From NCBI GenBank assembly GCA_026770025.1, contig JAMXDE010000032.1, forward strand, positions 310,001-374,000: 64,000 nt of DNA, given 5' to 3'. A program made the position numbers and the translations under genes. Shown here piece after piece: positions 10,042 through 23,373 of the stretch. The notes beneath the pieces were generated by a model, which saw nothing but the letters and a program-made list of their open reading frames with translations, ran no database searches and was not told the DNA's origin. This stretch comes from Craspedostauros australis (taxonomy: Eukaryota; Bacillariophyta; Bacillariophyceae; Mastogloiales; Achnanthaceae). Numbering within the stretch: the stretch's first letter is position 1; each line of letters begins with the position of its first letter.

Positions 10042-10088
10042 TCATAATGGAGGTGGTAAGGGTCATAATTTCATAATATCCACAAGGA
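10042..10088 (+). repeat. Left terminal inverted repeat
   Basis: It starts TCATAATGGAG and ends ATATCCACAAGGA; the blocks between these do not match the other end. The inverse partner is at 17875-17921. Confidence 0.78.
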
Positions 10089-10114
10089 TTTTTCGTCGCA
10101 CAAAAGTCGAAAAG

Positions 10115-10169
10115 TTGCGTCAGGACGCAACAGTCTCAGAAAATTTCGATTTCTTGCGTCAGGACGCAA
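10115..10169. repeat. Left subterminal palindromes (two copies)
   Basis: TTGCGTCAGGACGCAA occurs at 10115-10130 and 10154-10169, both with AG at the centre, 39 bases apart. Each is a 7+2+7 inverted repeat, the form of a dimer-binding site; a role as transposase-binding sites is inferred. Confidence 0.85.
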
Positions 10170-12366
<2,197 letters not shown>

Positions 12367-13005
12367 ATGCCTACCTCTGCTGCTGACAAAGCCCTCCCCA
12401 AGGATGGCAACCCCTCTCCTCGTAAGAAGCTGTGTTCTGCTCACCCCATGCCTGCTCACCCATTCGACTCCAAGGGGGCCCTGCTACCAGCCTCTGAGCA
12501 ACTGTTGCCTGACAAGCCATTCGCTGTATTGGGGAGGCAGAGCACCATCACGCGAGTGATCGATGTGAAACCGATGCATGCAGCGGATGGCAACCTCGTC
12601 CCGAACGGCACGCATGCGCACGCTCGCGAGCTGCATGTGTTCGTCCACATCCTCAACGACAACGGAGGCGTCTTCGACGACTCCCATGTCGAGGTGCGTT
12701 CGGAGGGACGAGGTGTCGGCGATGGGACTTTGGTGAGCGTTATCGTGAACGCGCCACCCTCGCCTACTGCAGCCGACGTTGCACCACCTGTCGAGCCTAC
12801 CCCGCCAGGGAGGGTTCCCCGGCGTTGCAACACTGTTGTTGCCGGGGGGTACGCAGATCCGTCTATTGACAGCGACAGTACGTACGTTGACGAGGACGAA
12901 AAACAGGCGCGCGCTGGCTGGGACAGGAGAGGAGGCGAGTTCGGGCATGATCAGGAAGAGGAGGGGGGGGGGGGAACTGGAGGCGTCATGCCATTGTTCG
13001 TGTGA
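12367..13005 (+). CDS. Transposon ORF1 (212 aa), probable N-terminal part of the transposase
   Basis: It starts at CCACCATGC. The N terminus is polar with a basic SPRKKLC patch. The middle (residues ~60-140) looks folded (FAVLGRQSTITRVIDV, ARELHVFVHILND). A Pro-rich linker and a Gly/Glu-rich end follow. The frame runs into a tract of 12 G (12963-12974) and stops 30 bases later at TGA 13003-13005, whose final A begins the ATG of the next frame. One extra G in the tract would place the two frames in one, giving a protein of about 1,180 residues. This may be a real frameshift, a base-calling slip or programmed slippage; the sequence alone cannot tell. Confidence 0.6.
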   Translation: MPTSAADKALPKDGNPSPRKKLCSAHPMPAHPFDSKGALLPASEQLLPDKPFAVLGRQSTITRVIDVKPMHAADGNLVPNGTHAHARELHVFVHILNDNGGVFDDSHVEVRSEGRGVGDGTLVSVIVNAPPSPTAADVAPPVEPTPPGRVPRRCNTVVAGGYADPSIDSDSTYVDEDEKQARAGWDRRGGEFGHDQEEEGGGGTGGVMPLFV

Positions 13006-15917
13006 TGGCAGCGCTTAGATCTAACCTAGATCCAAAACTGTTGCAGCTGATGCCAAAAAAAGGATTCGTCCTCGCGGACCGACACGATTGGACCATCTGG
13101 AGCTACATCAAACTGATGTGGAGTGTCACATCATCTGCACTTTGGACTGTCCTGCTTCCAGAAGAGAACGTGCCAACTCGTCAGATGGAACAGGTGATTG
13201 CATACGTGCGCGGGAACGTGGAGCTTCCTCCCACGATGTTGGCATCTAACCTCTACACCCTCTGCTTGCTCGGAGAATCTTCTTCTTCCCGCACGGCAAG
13301 AGTTGCTTTGGCCATGTCTGCACCGTCTGCACTGTGTACTGCTATTCTGGGTAGGCACACATATGGACTGTCGGAGGAACAGAAGGCTCGCGTGCTTGCC
13401 AAACGCGACATCATCACACCCAGCCAGACATACACCTTGCGTCGTTACTACGACATGTTAAGCCATGGCGACAGCATTCCACAGCAAGTTCTCCAGTACC
13501 GTGTGTGTGCTTGCAACCTGTCTGGCGTGGTGTCCTTCCTCATGACAACTACTACATATAAGGCAGGGTTGAGTCACACGGTACAGTATGGTGGAGTTGT
13601 ATTTGAAAATGTTCCGGTGTTCGATCGAGGAAGCACGACTATCGAACAACTATTCGACATGTACTCGTCTACGACCAACCGCCCAGTGGGAATGCCTGCT
13701 TTCACCACCATGACCAACCTACTAACACGCAAAAGCAAGATCAAGACGGGCCTCTCTTCCTTCGAGAGTTACTTCTGGATGGCGACGGAGAAACTCAAAC
13801 AGGCAATTTCGCGCCTAGTAGACCTACTGAAGGCTAAGCATGAAACTGATGGGGAGGAACAAAACGATGCCAATGACAGGAGCCACAACGATACCAATGA
13901 GCCAGATGACGTCATCGCACATCATGTACGCAAAGCCGATTCCCTCTTGCATGCACTCGAACTGCTTGTTGTGTTCCTCAAATGGGAATTCTCCGCCTCC
14001 CACATGCAGCTTCAGTGCGACGACCCCATGCATTCGGCCGTGTTCGCTCTCACCACCAAAAAGGAGAAGAAGAAGGCACCAACCACATCAACCAATCAAC
14101 GCAAACCACGCACCAACAAGCACAAGTGCAAGAAGAAAACTGCTATCACAAACGACACTCCAACCATCACAATTGACATTCCTCCCACCACCACAACCGA
14201 ACAACCACGTAAAGTATGCAACCGTTGTGGATCAGCAATGCGATTTGTGAACGATCGTTTTGTCCCTTTTGTCGAAATGCTTAAGGACAACGAACTCGCA
14301 GAACACAAGGACGAATTGCAATCCATGCTTGCGGCGGCGCCGGGATTCGCCAACGAAATTGTTAACTACATGGCTCACAAAGTGCGTGCAAAAGTTCAAT
14401 TCCGACAAATCGCCTTTTATCAATCCGAACTCAATGATAAGCCTGAAAGAGCCTATGTGGTACTCGACCATAAGCAAAAAATTCTACCGACAGGCCAAAG
14501 CGAAGCCCAACAAGAATATTGGGGGAAGAAGGGAATGTCACTGCTTGGGGCGATGATCATCACGTGTCGCAACAACATTTTTACTTATCAGTTCATTGAC
14601 ATTGTGGTCGGCGGAAGACCGACACAAGACACACTTCAAGTTGGTGGACTACTTGACATCCTGCAAAAAACGGTCAAAGACATTCTCCCATCCGTGACTG
14701 AGATCATCCTACAGAGCGATAACGCGTGTTGCTTTGCCAGTCACAAGCACATCGCGCTCATCACATCGGTACTCAAAAAGAACCTTGTGACACGAAAAGC
14801 AGCCAAAATCATCTCGTGGATCTACACAGAGGCCCAAACTGGTAAGAGCATGCTGGACACCCACTTCGCGTACATCACACGTGTACTGCGAAAATACGTG
14901 CAAAGTGGCAAGGACATCAAGACCCCGTTCCAACTCTTCCTTGCACTGAAAGCCGGTGACATCGCGGGTACCACCACGGTACTGGTCAACGCGTCGTCCC
15001 TCCAAGGCAACATCACCGTGCTTCCTGGCGCAACAAAACGACGATTCCGTGCAAACGGGCAACAGGTACGTCAGACTCACGAGGTGAAGTATGATGATGA
15101 TCAGGCGCGGTTGGTGGCTGCATCTGGCATCACAGAAGACGTCCTTGCGAAGAACGCTGAATGGGACGGCTGGATCATCAACCAGCTGGGTGTCCTCGAG
15201 GACAGAACGTTCACGTCCGACAAGCTGCCGATAACGTCCGAATCGTTCATGAAGACGGACAAGACGCGAAAACTCGGGCGCACAGCGGCAGAGAGCAAGG
15301 GGCTGGCGTTCGGCAAAGCCATCGCAGACGGACAACAACATCTACCATCCGATCACACCACAGCACTACAAGACCAGACCGCGGAAACAGAACATCCACC
15401 ACTTGCAGTGCCCGGCTGGGCAAGCAAAACAACACGGACCAACGCCAAACTACCAGACTACATCGCGGACAAGTTGAAGGACATCAGTGAAGCGTCCGCG
15501 AAGGACCCAAAAAACAGGCCATCCGAACACGAAGCACACGAACAATTGATGGCCAACAAAAGAACCAAAACTGACTGGTACGTACAACTGCACGCAAATC
15601 CCATGCGCGTGAAAGCGTCGCTGTCTGCAGCGTACAATGCCAAACAACGCAAGGACAAGAAGGAGGCCGCTCTCATCAAGGCGGAAGCCAACACCAACAC
15701 CAACACCAACACCAACACCAACCCAACAAGCAAAGCAACAGCATCTGCAATCGTGGCGACCCACTATGCGCCAGCTGAAACACAGGAGGAACGAACAGAG
15801 AAGGAGTTGCAGAGAGAGGAGGAGGAGCTGGATCATCAGATGCGGTGTGATGCTCACACACTGAAGGCCAACACAGAAAGTGAGGCTGTGTTGGATGATG
15901 GGACGGAAATTTTGTGA
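13005..15917 (+). CDS. DDE/RNase-H-like transposase of unassigned superfamily (970 aa)
   Basis: Residues 1-360 are mostly helical with a basic linker (KEKKKAP, RKPRTNKHKCKKK) at ~345-385 that should act as a nuclear signal. A CNRCGSAM motif near 404 may bind zinc. The core reads as an RNase-H fold: YVVLDHKQKI (D488), a WGKKGMSLLGAM segment, EIILQSDNACCF (D572) and WIYTEAQTGKSMLDTHFAYI (E609), giving D-D-E with about 36 residues between the last two. The C-terminal third is charged, with an Asn-Thr repeat and acidic coiled-coil-like stretches. I know similar DHK.../SDNA.../GK proteins as widespread eukaryotic repeat-encoded genes, but cannot name the superfamily. The frame is uninterrupted. 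Confidence 0.75.
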   Translation: MAALRSNLDPKLLQLMPKKGFVLADRHDWTIWSYIKLMWSVTSSALWTVLLPEENVPTRQMEQVIAYVRGNVELPPTMLASNLYTLCLLGESSSSRTARVALAMSAPSALCTAILGRHTYGLSEEQKARVLAKRDIITPSQTYTLRRYYDMLSHGDSIPQQVLQYRVCACNLSGVVSFLMTTTTYKAGLSHTVQYGGVVFENVPVFDRGSTTIEQLFDMYSSTTNRPVGMPAFTTMTNLLTRKSKIKTGLSSFESYFWMATEKLKQAISRLVDLLKAKHETDGEEQNDANDRSHNDTNEPDDVIAHHVRKADSLLHALELLVVFLKWEFSASHMQLQCDDPMHSAVFALTTKKEKKKAPTTSTNQRKPRTNKHKCKKKTAITNDTPTITIDIPPTTTTEQPRKVCNRCGSAMRFVNDRFVPFVEMLKDNELAEHKDELQSMLAAAPGFANEIVNYMAHKVRAKVQFRQIAFYQSELNDKPERAYVVLDHKQKILPTGQSEAQQEYWGKKGMSLLGAMIITCRNNIFTYQFIDIVVGGRPTQDTLQVGGLLDILQKTVKDILPSVTEIILQSDNACCFASHKHIALITSVLKKNLVTRKAAKIISWIYTEAQTGKSMLDTHFAYITRVLRKYVQSGKDIKTPFQLFLALKAGDIAGTTTVLVNASSLQGNITVLPGATKRRFRANGQQVRQTHEVKYDDDQARLVAASGITEDVLAKNAEWDGWIINQLGVLEDRTFTSDKLPITSESFMKTDKTRKLGRTAAESKGLAFGKAIADGQQHLPSDHTTALQDQTAETEHPPLAVPGWASKTTRTNAKLPDYIADKLKDISEASAKDPKNRPSEHEAHEQLMANKRTKTDWYVQLHANPMRVKASLSAAYNAKQRKDKKEAALIKAEANTNTNTNTNTNPTSKATASAIVATHYAPAETQEERTEKELQREEEELDHQMRCDAHTLKANTESEAVLDDGTEIL

Positions 15918-17793
15918 TGGATGTGCATCGCCGCGATAACACGAGTTGTGGAGTTTTGTGGGTGGCAGACCATGCTACTACAACGAGTCTAGAGGCCATC
16001 CAAAAAACACATCCAATATCTGCTTGTCATGCTATATCTCAACAACACATCGTTTGCAACTAAATATAAACATTTCATTCAGACGCCTGACTATAGGTTA
16101 TACAGAATATCGAAGTTAAATTGACATAGAAATTGTTTTTATTGTCATGTTTGACCACCACACAGTTGTGTGGTGAATTCGAAAAATTCTGGATGGCACA
16201 ATGTTGCCCTCCCCTCAGCACCCATGATCATCATCATCATCGTTGTATTTCTTCAAACTGCGCACCACAATGGCTCTGTATGCTCCCCAGCTATCCACTC
16301 CATGAAGGACAGAACATTTCTGCCACATTGCACACCCCAAAGTGTCGATACACTGAAAAAGAACGATTTCAAAAAACGAAGTGCAAGCCAGATGCAGTAT
16401 GGATACGGATCCATATCTCATCCACAGGACCCTTTCAGCCCCTCCACGTGACCCTCGTGCATTCCCATACTACCTGGCGACATGCTGATGCATCCAGACT
16501 GGGCTGGGTGTGGATGGTCCCGATGGCACACCTCCATTTGGTGATGGCCCTGTTGGTTTTGGGTGCCCCACCAAAAATGACAGGTATGCACTCATTCGAT
16601 GCCGCAGCCTCTTCCAGACCGTTGCAGCAGCTCGAACTTCGCGACGTGCATCTTCAGGCGATGACGCACGGGTCTTGTATGGGTGACTTGGAGATTGGGC
16701 AGCTTGATGATGCTGCCCCCTCACTGCCAAAGTCACATGGCAGGTTCGCCACGATCCGCCCAACAAAACTCTTGCCCTCCACTGATTCCTCCGCGCGGAC
16801 ACCTTCCCGGTCCTTCCCGAGCCTCAAACTTCGTGGGGACCTTGATGGTGACCTCTTGGATGCGTCTTGCCCATTCGCAGGTGTTGGTGTGGCCTGTGCA
16901 TGGAATACACAGGCTACATCCAACGAGCCAATCTGCCGCAATTTTGAGACGTTTGCGCGGAGGCCTGCGGCGGCCCCAAACCAACCGCTCTCGCAGCCTC
17001 CGCTCGTCCACCCACCAAGGGTTGCATGGCGGTGACGTAGATGTGCTTTTATTTGTCATTGGGCCGCTGGTTGGTGCGGCGCTGACGATGCCGTTGGGTG
17101 TCCATTGTGATGTTTTTTTGGTGTTCCGCCATTGTCATCTTCTTGTGTCGAGTTTGGCGCTCTCGGCCAGTCGGGCATCCTGGGGGCTGAGGTAAATGTC
17201 AAACATTGCAACGAACGTACGAAAAATGCATGACACAAAACACTTCGAGAGTACCAACCTCACTCAACCATTCCACCACAACAAGGCATTGGTGAGAACC
17301 TAGCACATCGTGCTGTGATTGGTGGTTCATGACGCAGCAGCCATTTTGCTGACGTCGACGACGGATTGGACACGCACAGAGTAGATTGGATGTAAACGCG
17401 CACCCGCCGCTTCTCCCAGAACTCTACAACTAGCGCTATCGTGGACAGGGTGTTGGATGCTCTGATCGGAACGCCTGAAAAAGAGACTAAACAATTCAAA
17501 ATGGGAACAACCTTGCTGAAACAAAGAACAGCAAAGGGTTAAGTTGGATCGATGTAGTCGTAGCCAAACAGCTGAAACCCGAAAGAGATCGAAAAATGCG
17601 CACATCCATCGGTCCATAAAACTTAAAATACGGCCAACCTCAGATCTGGAATGGATTGGTATATGTTTTAGATCTACGAGGATTGGGAATATGTACTTAG
17701 TTTTGAAATCGCAGGAATAAAGTTGCGAGGTCTATTTCAAAGTCTTGATCGACTCACTCGGGGGGCTCTTAAATCTCCACGATAAAATTCATT
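15918..17793. other. Right arm of the transposon with possible decayed minus-strand coding sequence
   Basis: Between 16470 and 17059 three overlapping minus-strand frames each keep protein-like segments, including LVGCSLCIPCTGHTNTCEWA with four cysteines. None is long or has a clear start. A plus-strand frame of 300 codons (16133-17035) covers the same bases but has an unlikely composition. The pattern suggests a broken minus-strand gene or an exon remnant carried in the element. Elsewhere the arm is AT-rich and featureless. Confidence 0.3.
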
Positions 17794-17866
17794 TTGCGTC
17801 CTGACGCAAACTTATTTCGGGGTTGCGTCAGGACGCAAGAAAAGCCGTTTTTGCGTCCTGACGCAA
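17794..17866. repeat. Right subterminal palindromes (three copies)
   Basis: TTGCGTC-NN-GACGCAA occurs at 17794-17809 (centre CT), 17823-17838 (AG) and 17851-17866 (CT), 28-29 bases apart. The right end has three copies against two on the left, with tighter and more regular spacing. Confidence 0.87.
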
Positions 17867-17874
17867 GGGTTTTC

Positions 17875-17921
17875 TCCTTGTGGATATCGGCTTCTAAGCC
17901 AATCAGATCACTCCATTATGA
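17875..17921 (-). repeat. Right terminal inverted repeat
   Basis: The reverse complement begins TCATAATGGAG and contains ATATCCACAAGGA, matching the left end in order. Confidence 0.78.
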
Positions 17922-18475
17922 ACACAAGAGATGGGACACACTATCCCCACAACCATGTTAAAGCCTTGAGTCCAATCAAGTGAGTCCTCATGAGAGCAAA
18001 ACAAATTTTCTCACTTGACACCAGGACCCACTGACATGCACAAAACGTGCAACAAGGACACAGTGGATAACGAAGCAAGACAGGGCGCAAAATCAGACAC
18101 TTGCAAAGCTCCCACAACGATCTGATCTCGCATCCTGTCCATCGCCATCTGCTCTGACACAAGCAACCCTTCATCTGCAAGTGAATTGCTTCCTTCTGTC
18201 ATCTGTTGCTGCAACCAATCAGATTGTAGATCTCAACAAGACCGGATTAGCTCTTCCTTGTTTTGGATCAGAAGATTTGGGTCAGATCTCCAAAGAAAGG
18301 ATATGCATCAACTGCTCTACAGGAGTAGGTGCTGTCCTGTCTGGTTCTACCAAAGGATGGCTTATCCCATGGCTTTGCATGTTTGACTTTTCCATGACTC
18401 CTCAAGTTGGACAACCTTTCATCATAATCCACTTCGATTGAAATTCACAACCTATTGCAATTACTCTTCAGTTCA
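17922..18475. other. Host spacer between the DNA transposon and the LINE
   Basis: This is the main surviving part of the sequence that originally separated the two LRR copies. An 86-codon plus frame at 18181-18441 (with CINCSTG) has no recognisable homology. I see no gene. Confidence 0.4.
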
Positions 18476-18493
18476 CATTGATCAACTAATTTA
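18476..18493. repeat. LINE target-site duplication, left copy
   Basis: CATTGATCAACTAATTTA is repeated exactly at 35322-35339. The left copy abuts the LINE's 3' tail (ATT repeat on the minus strand). Confidence 0.93.
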
Positions 18494-18717
18494 ATAATAA
18501 TAATAATAACGCACAGATTATCCCCTCATACAAGGGTCGCCTCGAAAGCTTTAACGTCGCCGGCGTACAGCGAGCCCATACGGGCCGACTGCGCTCGAAC
18601 GACCTACCTAGATCTCTCACTCCTTGGTCTACCGCGGGTTGCCAATTCCACGGGCCATCAAACATACCGCACTGGGCACGCAACCGTTGTTGTCGTGCAC
18701 TTCACATTCTTTTTCTG

Positions 18718-21700
18718 TCATGTTGGAAGACGCCACTGCCATACCTGCCTACCTACTATACGCTGTCGCGCCGCATACGTCTTCCGTTTTCGCCGCCTCC
18801 TAAGCGGACCTCTTGTTCGTCGCTGCAACCCTGCCTGTCGAGCTGCCCTGACATGCCGGACCCACCGCATCTGGTTCTGCGCAGACTGTGCCCGAACCGC
18901 CGCCTCTGTCGTATGAGTCAGCAGCCTGGCGTCGTCGCCACTAATGTCCTGTGTGCCTTTGCGCCACTCGCCCTGTACCGCCTGCTCCGCTTCCCGGGAG
19001 ATTTGGGCAGCCTCGGCCGCGACTTCGCTGTCATGCAGCACTTTGTTGCGTGCCATCCATGCTTTCCACCTGACGTCCCAGAGCCCTGCCATAGCTTTCG
19101 CAATCCAGTTCGCCGGCCGTCCGGGGCTATCGTTGACCAGCATAGTGGACTCCTGAATCTTCTGCCACTTGGCTGACCACCGTCCTCGCACTAGCATGCC
19201 CCAACCCATCTCCGTTTGTTCCTCGACTGCCTTCCTCAGCTGTGGGCCGCCGTCTACCGAGACTGTCTTCCCCTCGCTCCACGCTCGCACCTGCCGCACA
19301 AGCTCTCTCACCATCGTTCCATCGCCTCTCGCCGCCATCATCTGAGTTTCCCACTGCTTCAAGGCTTCGAGTCGCACCGCTACTGCCAGTGGGTGTGCGC
19401 ACTGCAACACATGTTCCGTTGTCTCCTCTTGATCTTTGCATATGGGGCACTTGTCATTGCTCCAAAACTTCCACTTGCGCATGTTACGCCCGACCGGCCC
19501 AAAGCTGCACGCGTGTTTCGCCACCCATTTCCGTCTCGACGGCTTCAGGGTTGCCATTGCCAGCCGAGCTGCATGAACGTCGACCTTTCCTGCTTCCGCC
19601 TTTTGGAGCCTGCCTACTTTGCATTGCCAGTGGACCGTCCGTCGCCCTTGAATGTATCTGCGCAACATCGGCGCCGCATCAGTGCACACCTTTCTCCCGC
19701 CTACCCATATCGCCCATTCCTGGTGGCACATTTCTTCATCCTCATACGCCGCTGTCGCAGATTGTGCGGCCCCTGCGGCTTTGTCGACGTCGTCATTCCA
19801 CACTGCATACTCATCCTGCTTCACACCTCGGTCTCGCTCAAGCTGATGGCCATAGACGTGCATGTACTTCAGCTGGACTGTCAGCCTCCGCTGGATACTT
19901 CTGATTTCGCGGAGCACGTCGAAGTGTTGCACTGACACGCCCACATCCCGAGTATATTCCACGGCATGAATCCCGGCCATCTTGTTGTCGCACGCAACGA
20001 TGATTTCCTTTCCTTGCACCGCTTGACCAGCCCCGCACGCGTCTATGATCGCTTCAACCTTACGCAGTGCTTGCAGGATGCCACCTATTTCAGCTCTGTA
20101 TGCGCTCTGCACCTCCTCGCGCCCTGGGACTGCACTGGCTGCCGACACTTGGCCTCGCCGCTGCCCTTGGATATTGAGAGAGTATGCCGCAGTGCTCCTT
20201 CCGTTTTTGTACGACCCGTCGGTACTGATGACTGCCTTGCCTTGGAGCACCGCCTCCAGCCACCTTTGTTCTGACTGCTGCATCCGCGTGCTGTGCTGGT
20301 TTCCGTGGCGTCCTGCTCTGCCACCTGTGCCCATAACTCGCAGTCGTTCGGACCGCTCCCGCAAGTAGACGACTCTCCAGTCTTCCGGCGGCTCCTTCGT
20401 CGTGTCTCTCGATTGCACGTATTCTGCTACGCCTGAGACCTTGCCGCCACTTGCGTTCCATCGTCGCCATTCATGCGCATTCTCTCGCGCCCATATTATC
20501 CATCCATCATCACTGCGCATTGCGCCGACATTCGTGATATCCCACATCGTCCCTTGTCGTGCCGTTGTCGCCACTCGTCGACGTGCTTGGTCCCATAACT
20601 TCCAGTCTTTTCGCGGTACCTTGCCTTGTCGTGGCCAGCTGATGTGCTGCCGTCCTCGCCATTTGCCTTCATCGCTGTACTGTTGCCTGGCCATCACGCT
20701 TTGACGGCACTCGTCTATCACATCTGCCACGCTTACCACTTGCATGATAATGCGGCATCGGTTCAGCCAAGTTTGTTGCATCCTGCTGTACCCTGCATCA
20801 CGAAATGCTACCATGAGCCATTCATCTTGGTCGTGTGCAAGCGCTGCCGTTGCTGTCTTCTCCCGGATCCTTATGCCGCACTCGCTGGCTTCCTTCCACA
20901 CGGTCTTGACCCAGCACGCTGTCGCCAAGAACCCCCACTCCTTGTACCCGATTTCAAATAAGGATGCGCCCACGCCTACTTCCGTCTTCATTGCTTGTAT
21001 GCTCCCTCTCATCAGCTTGCCCGTCATTGTCATCCTTTCTCCATGCTCAAGGACCATCTTCATATGTTCCACAACTTGTGTTGTGTGCAACTCATGCATG
21101 TCCGCTCCTAGCCACTCCGCTGTTGCATACGCCATTTCTCTTGGAAACCCTTTATTGAAGCCCACTTTCGACATCATGGTCTTCCATACTGGCTTCATAA
21201 TGCCGTTGCACTGCTCTCTTGACAGCTGGGCCACTGGTAACACATACTCCAGCTTCTTCATCAGCACGGTTCGTACCGCAATTTCGGCGTCTTCCTGCCT
21301 CATGCGCCATGTTCGCACTTTCTCAACCCACTGGTCCGCTTTTTTCTGTAGCGTTGTCTCGATCGCCGAGTCATTGCCATCCGGCGCGAGCTTCACTCCC
21401 AGCGTTTCGAACACCTGGTGGCACCCGCTTCTTGGCATCGCCTGTGGTATCCCTGTCGTCCCCTTCATCATCAGCGCAGCTGGCGTCTCCTCGTCCGTGG
21501 CATATCTCCATGTGCCGTCCGCATTCCACTTGAAATCGACGGCCCACCACATGCATTTCTCCACAACCAATGCTCCACCAGTTGCTCTTGCTAGGCTCTC
21601 CCACGATTGTACGCTCCGTTGCATTCGTTGTATGGTTTGCTGTACATCTTCTCCGTCTCGTGCATTCACTACGAGATCTGTATCGTCCACGAACGCGTAG

Positions 21701-23373
21701 CCCACCATTTCGACATCCTCACTGCTTACCGCGGTTCGGAAAGTTGCAGTGTGCCCTTCCCGTTTCATAATGTCCAGCACTGGCGAGGAGATAACCGCCC
21801 ATATCACAGGGCCCGCTCCATTCCCTTGGTAAATGCCTTGCATCGGCACCACCCACCTTTTACCGCCGTACGTCAGTCTGGACTCTCCGTACGCGGTTCG
21901 GATGTAGTGCTCAAGCTGTTGGAGCGTGCTGAACATGCACACCACTTCTGACTGTGCGATTCCCTGCCGCTGCAATCCCATCGACGCCACCGTATGTACG
22001 ATCCGATCGTAGCAACTCTTCAGGTTGTTGGTGCATAACACCGTTGGTATTCATGTTTGCCTCGTCCAGTCCATTGTGAGTTGCTTATTCAGCGCATGGT
22101 CTATTGCCCAATGCCGCTTCCTGCTGCCGTACTGTTCCTCCGCGAACCCGTCTTGTCGTTCCGCTTGGTGGGCCGCCTTCCTTCCAATCGCTTTGTTTGC
22201 AAAGTTGAAGTCAGCCTCGAAGAGAACGATCGTTCTGAGCTTATTGACTCGGAAACTGTTCGCCTTCTTCATCAGCTCCACATCCGTGCCTTTCCTCCAC
22301 CTTTGGTATGAGTATCCGCTCACCATCGCCACCGATGTCATACTTGCTTCAAATTCCGAGTTCCCTTGGTGATATGCGATGGCCTTGAAGTGGCCGAAGT
22401 GTAACCCCGATGGTCTTGCCGATGTGTCCTCCTTGGCTTTCCTCCATCCTTGTTGGAATTCCTCTGTCGTCATTCCTGCTGGTATGCTTCGGCTTGTGAC
22501 CAACCTCAACCCTGCCAGTAGCTTCTTGGCACCTTCATCCACCCATTGTCGTGGCTCGTACGTCCCGCTGAGTGTTTTCTCTGCTGCGTCGGTTACTCCA
22601 AGGTATCCACATTCCTGCGCAAGCTGTCCATGCATGAATGGTGTTTCTTCTGTCTGCCGAAACCTTCGTTTGTTTTCCTCCATGCACCCTCGCTCGATCT
22701 CCTCTTTGCCTGTTCTCTCGACCCACTGCCCATTGCTGTCGGGCGCGATCACCATCGATATCCCTGCCGTTGCGTTGTCGCCTGCTGCCATGCGTATTCT
22801 CTGGTATGTTGCCCGTACTCTTTCCTTCTTTCGCAGCTGGCGTAATTGTTGTGCCGTTGCCTCTCCCGCGTTCATTTCTTGTGTGCCGCCGACATCGTTC
22901 GTCTTCTGTTCTGCACGCTTTCTGACTTCCTCGAGTCCTCTTGCTTCCGCCAACCCCTCCAGCCAGTTTTTTCGTGCATTCGTCGCTCGCACTCGAAACT
23001 GCTTCAGCTCCGTATATGCCGCCGCTTGTTCCTTGTCCACTTCGTCGCCGCCGCATCTCATGAGTTCCTTCACTCTTCTTGTTTCTCCCGCTCGCTTTGC
23101 CAACCTCGCTACCATCGTCGAGGAGATATTGGCTCCTTTCCTTTTTCTCACCACATTATTCCACAACCCGATGCGTGCCTCGATTCGTTTGTATTCTCTT
23201 GAATACGGAATACCTCCCATCCGCAGTCTGCGGCATTTCTCGTCGGCTTTCCAGATTCCTTCTACTCTTATCCTGTCGAGTGCTTCCGCTTCCTTCTCCA
23301 TCCCAGCTGTCCACGTTTCTTTTGCGTCCTTCTCCAACCTGAATGCTCTTGACCTTGCTTTGTGCTGTCGCAA
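18718..23373 (-). pseudogene. LINE ORF2, reverse transcriptase and RNase H part
   Basis: One frame runs from 23373 to 18718 with a single TGA at 22051-22053. The N-terminal ~300 residues are basic and helical; then SGLHFGHFKA and LRTIVLFEADFNFANKAIGRK begin the reverse transcriptase. Motif A reads NLKSCYDRIVH, with Asn where the first catalytic Asp is expected. The polymerase core is YAFVDDTDLV. RNase H follows (STDGSYK, YRAEIGGILQ, ACDNKMA, WNDDVDKAA), then CPICKDQEETTEHVLQC. The frame enters from the endonuclease frame through a shift near 23.40 kb, where KFNEAYE continues in this frame. It is non-functional as it stands. Confidence 0.88.

Noticed and set aside
16133-17035. 300-codon plus-strand ORF in the transposon right arm
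   Set aside because: It starts in AT-rich non-coding sequence, has an implausible residue mix and overlaps several minus frames that look more protein-like. Not called as a gene.
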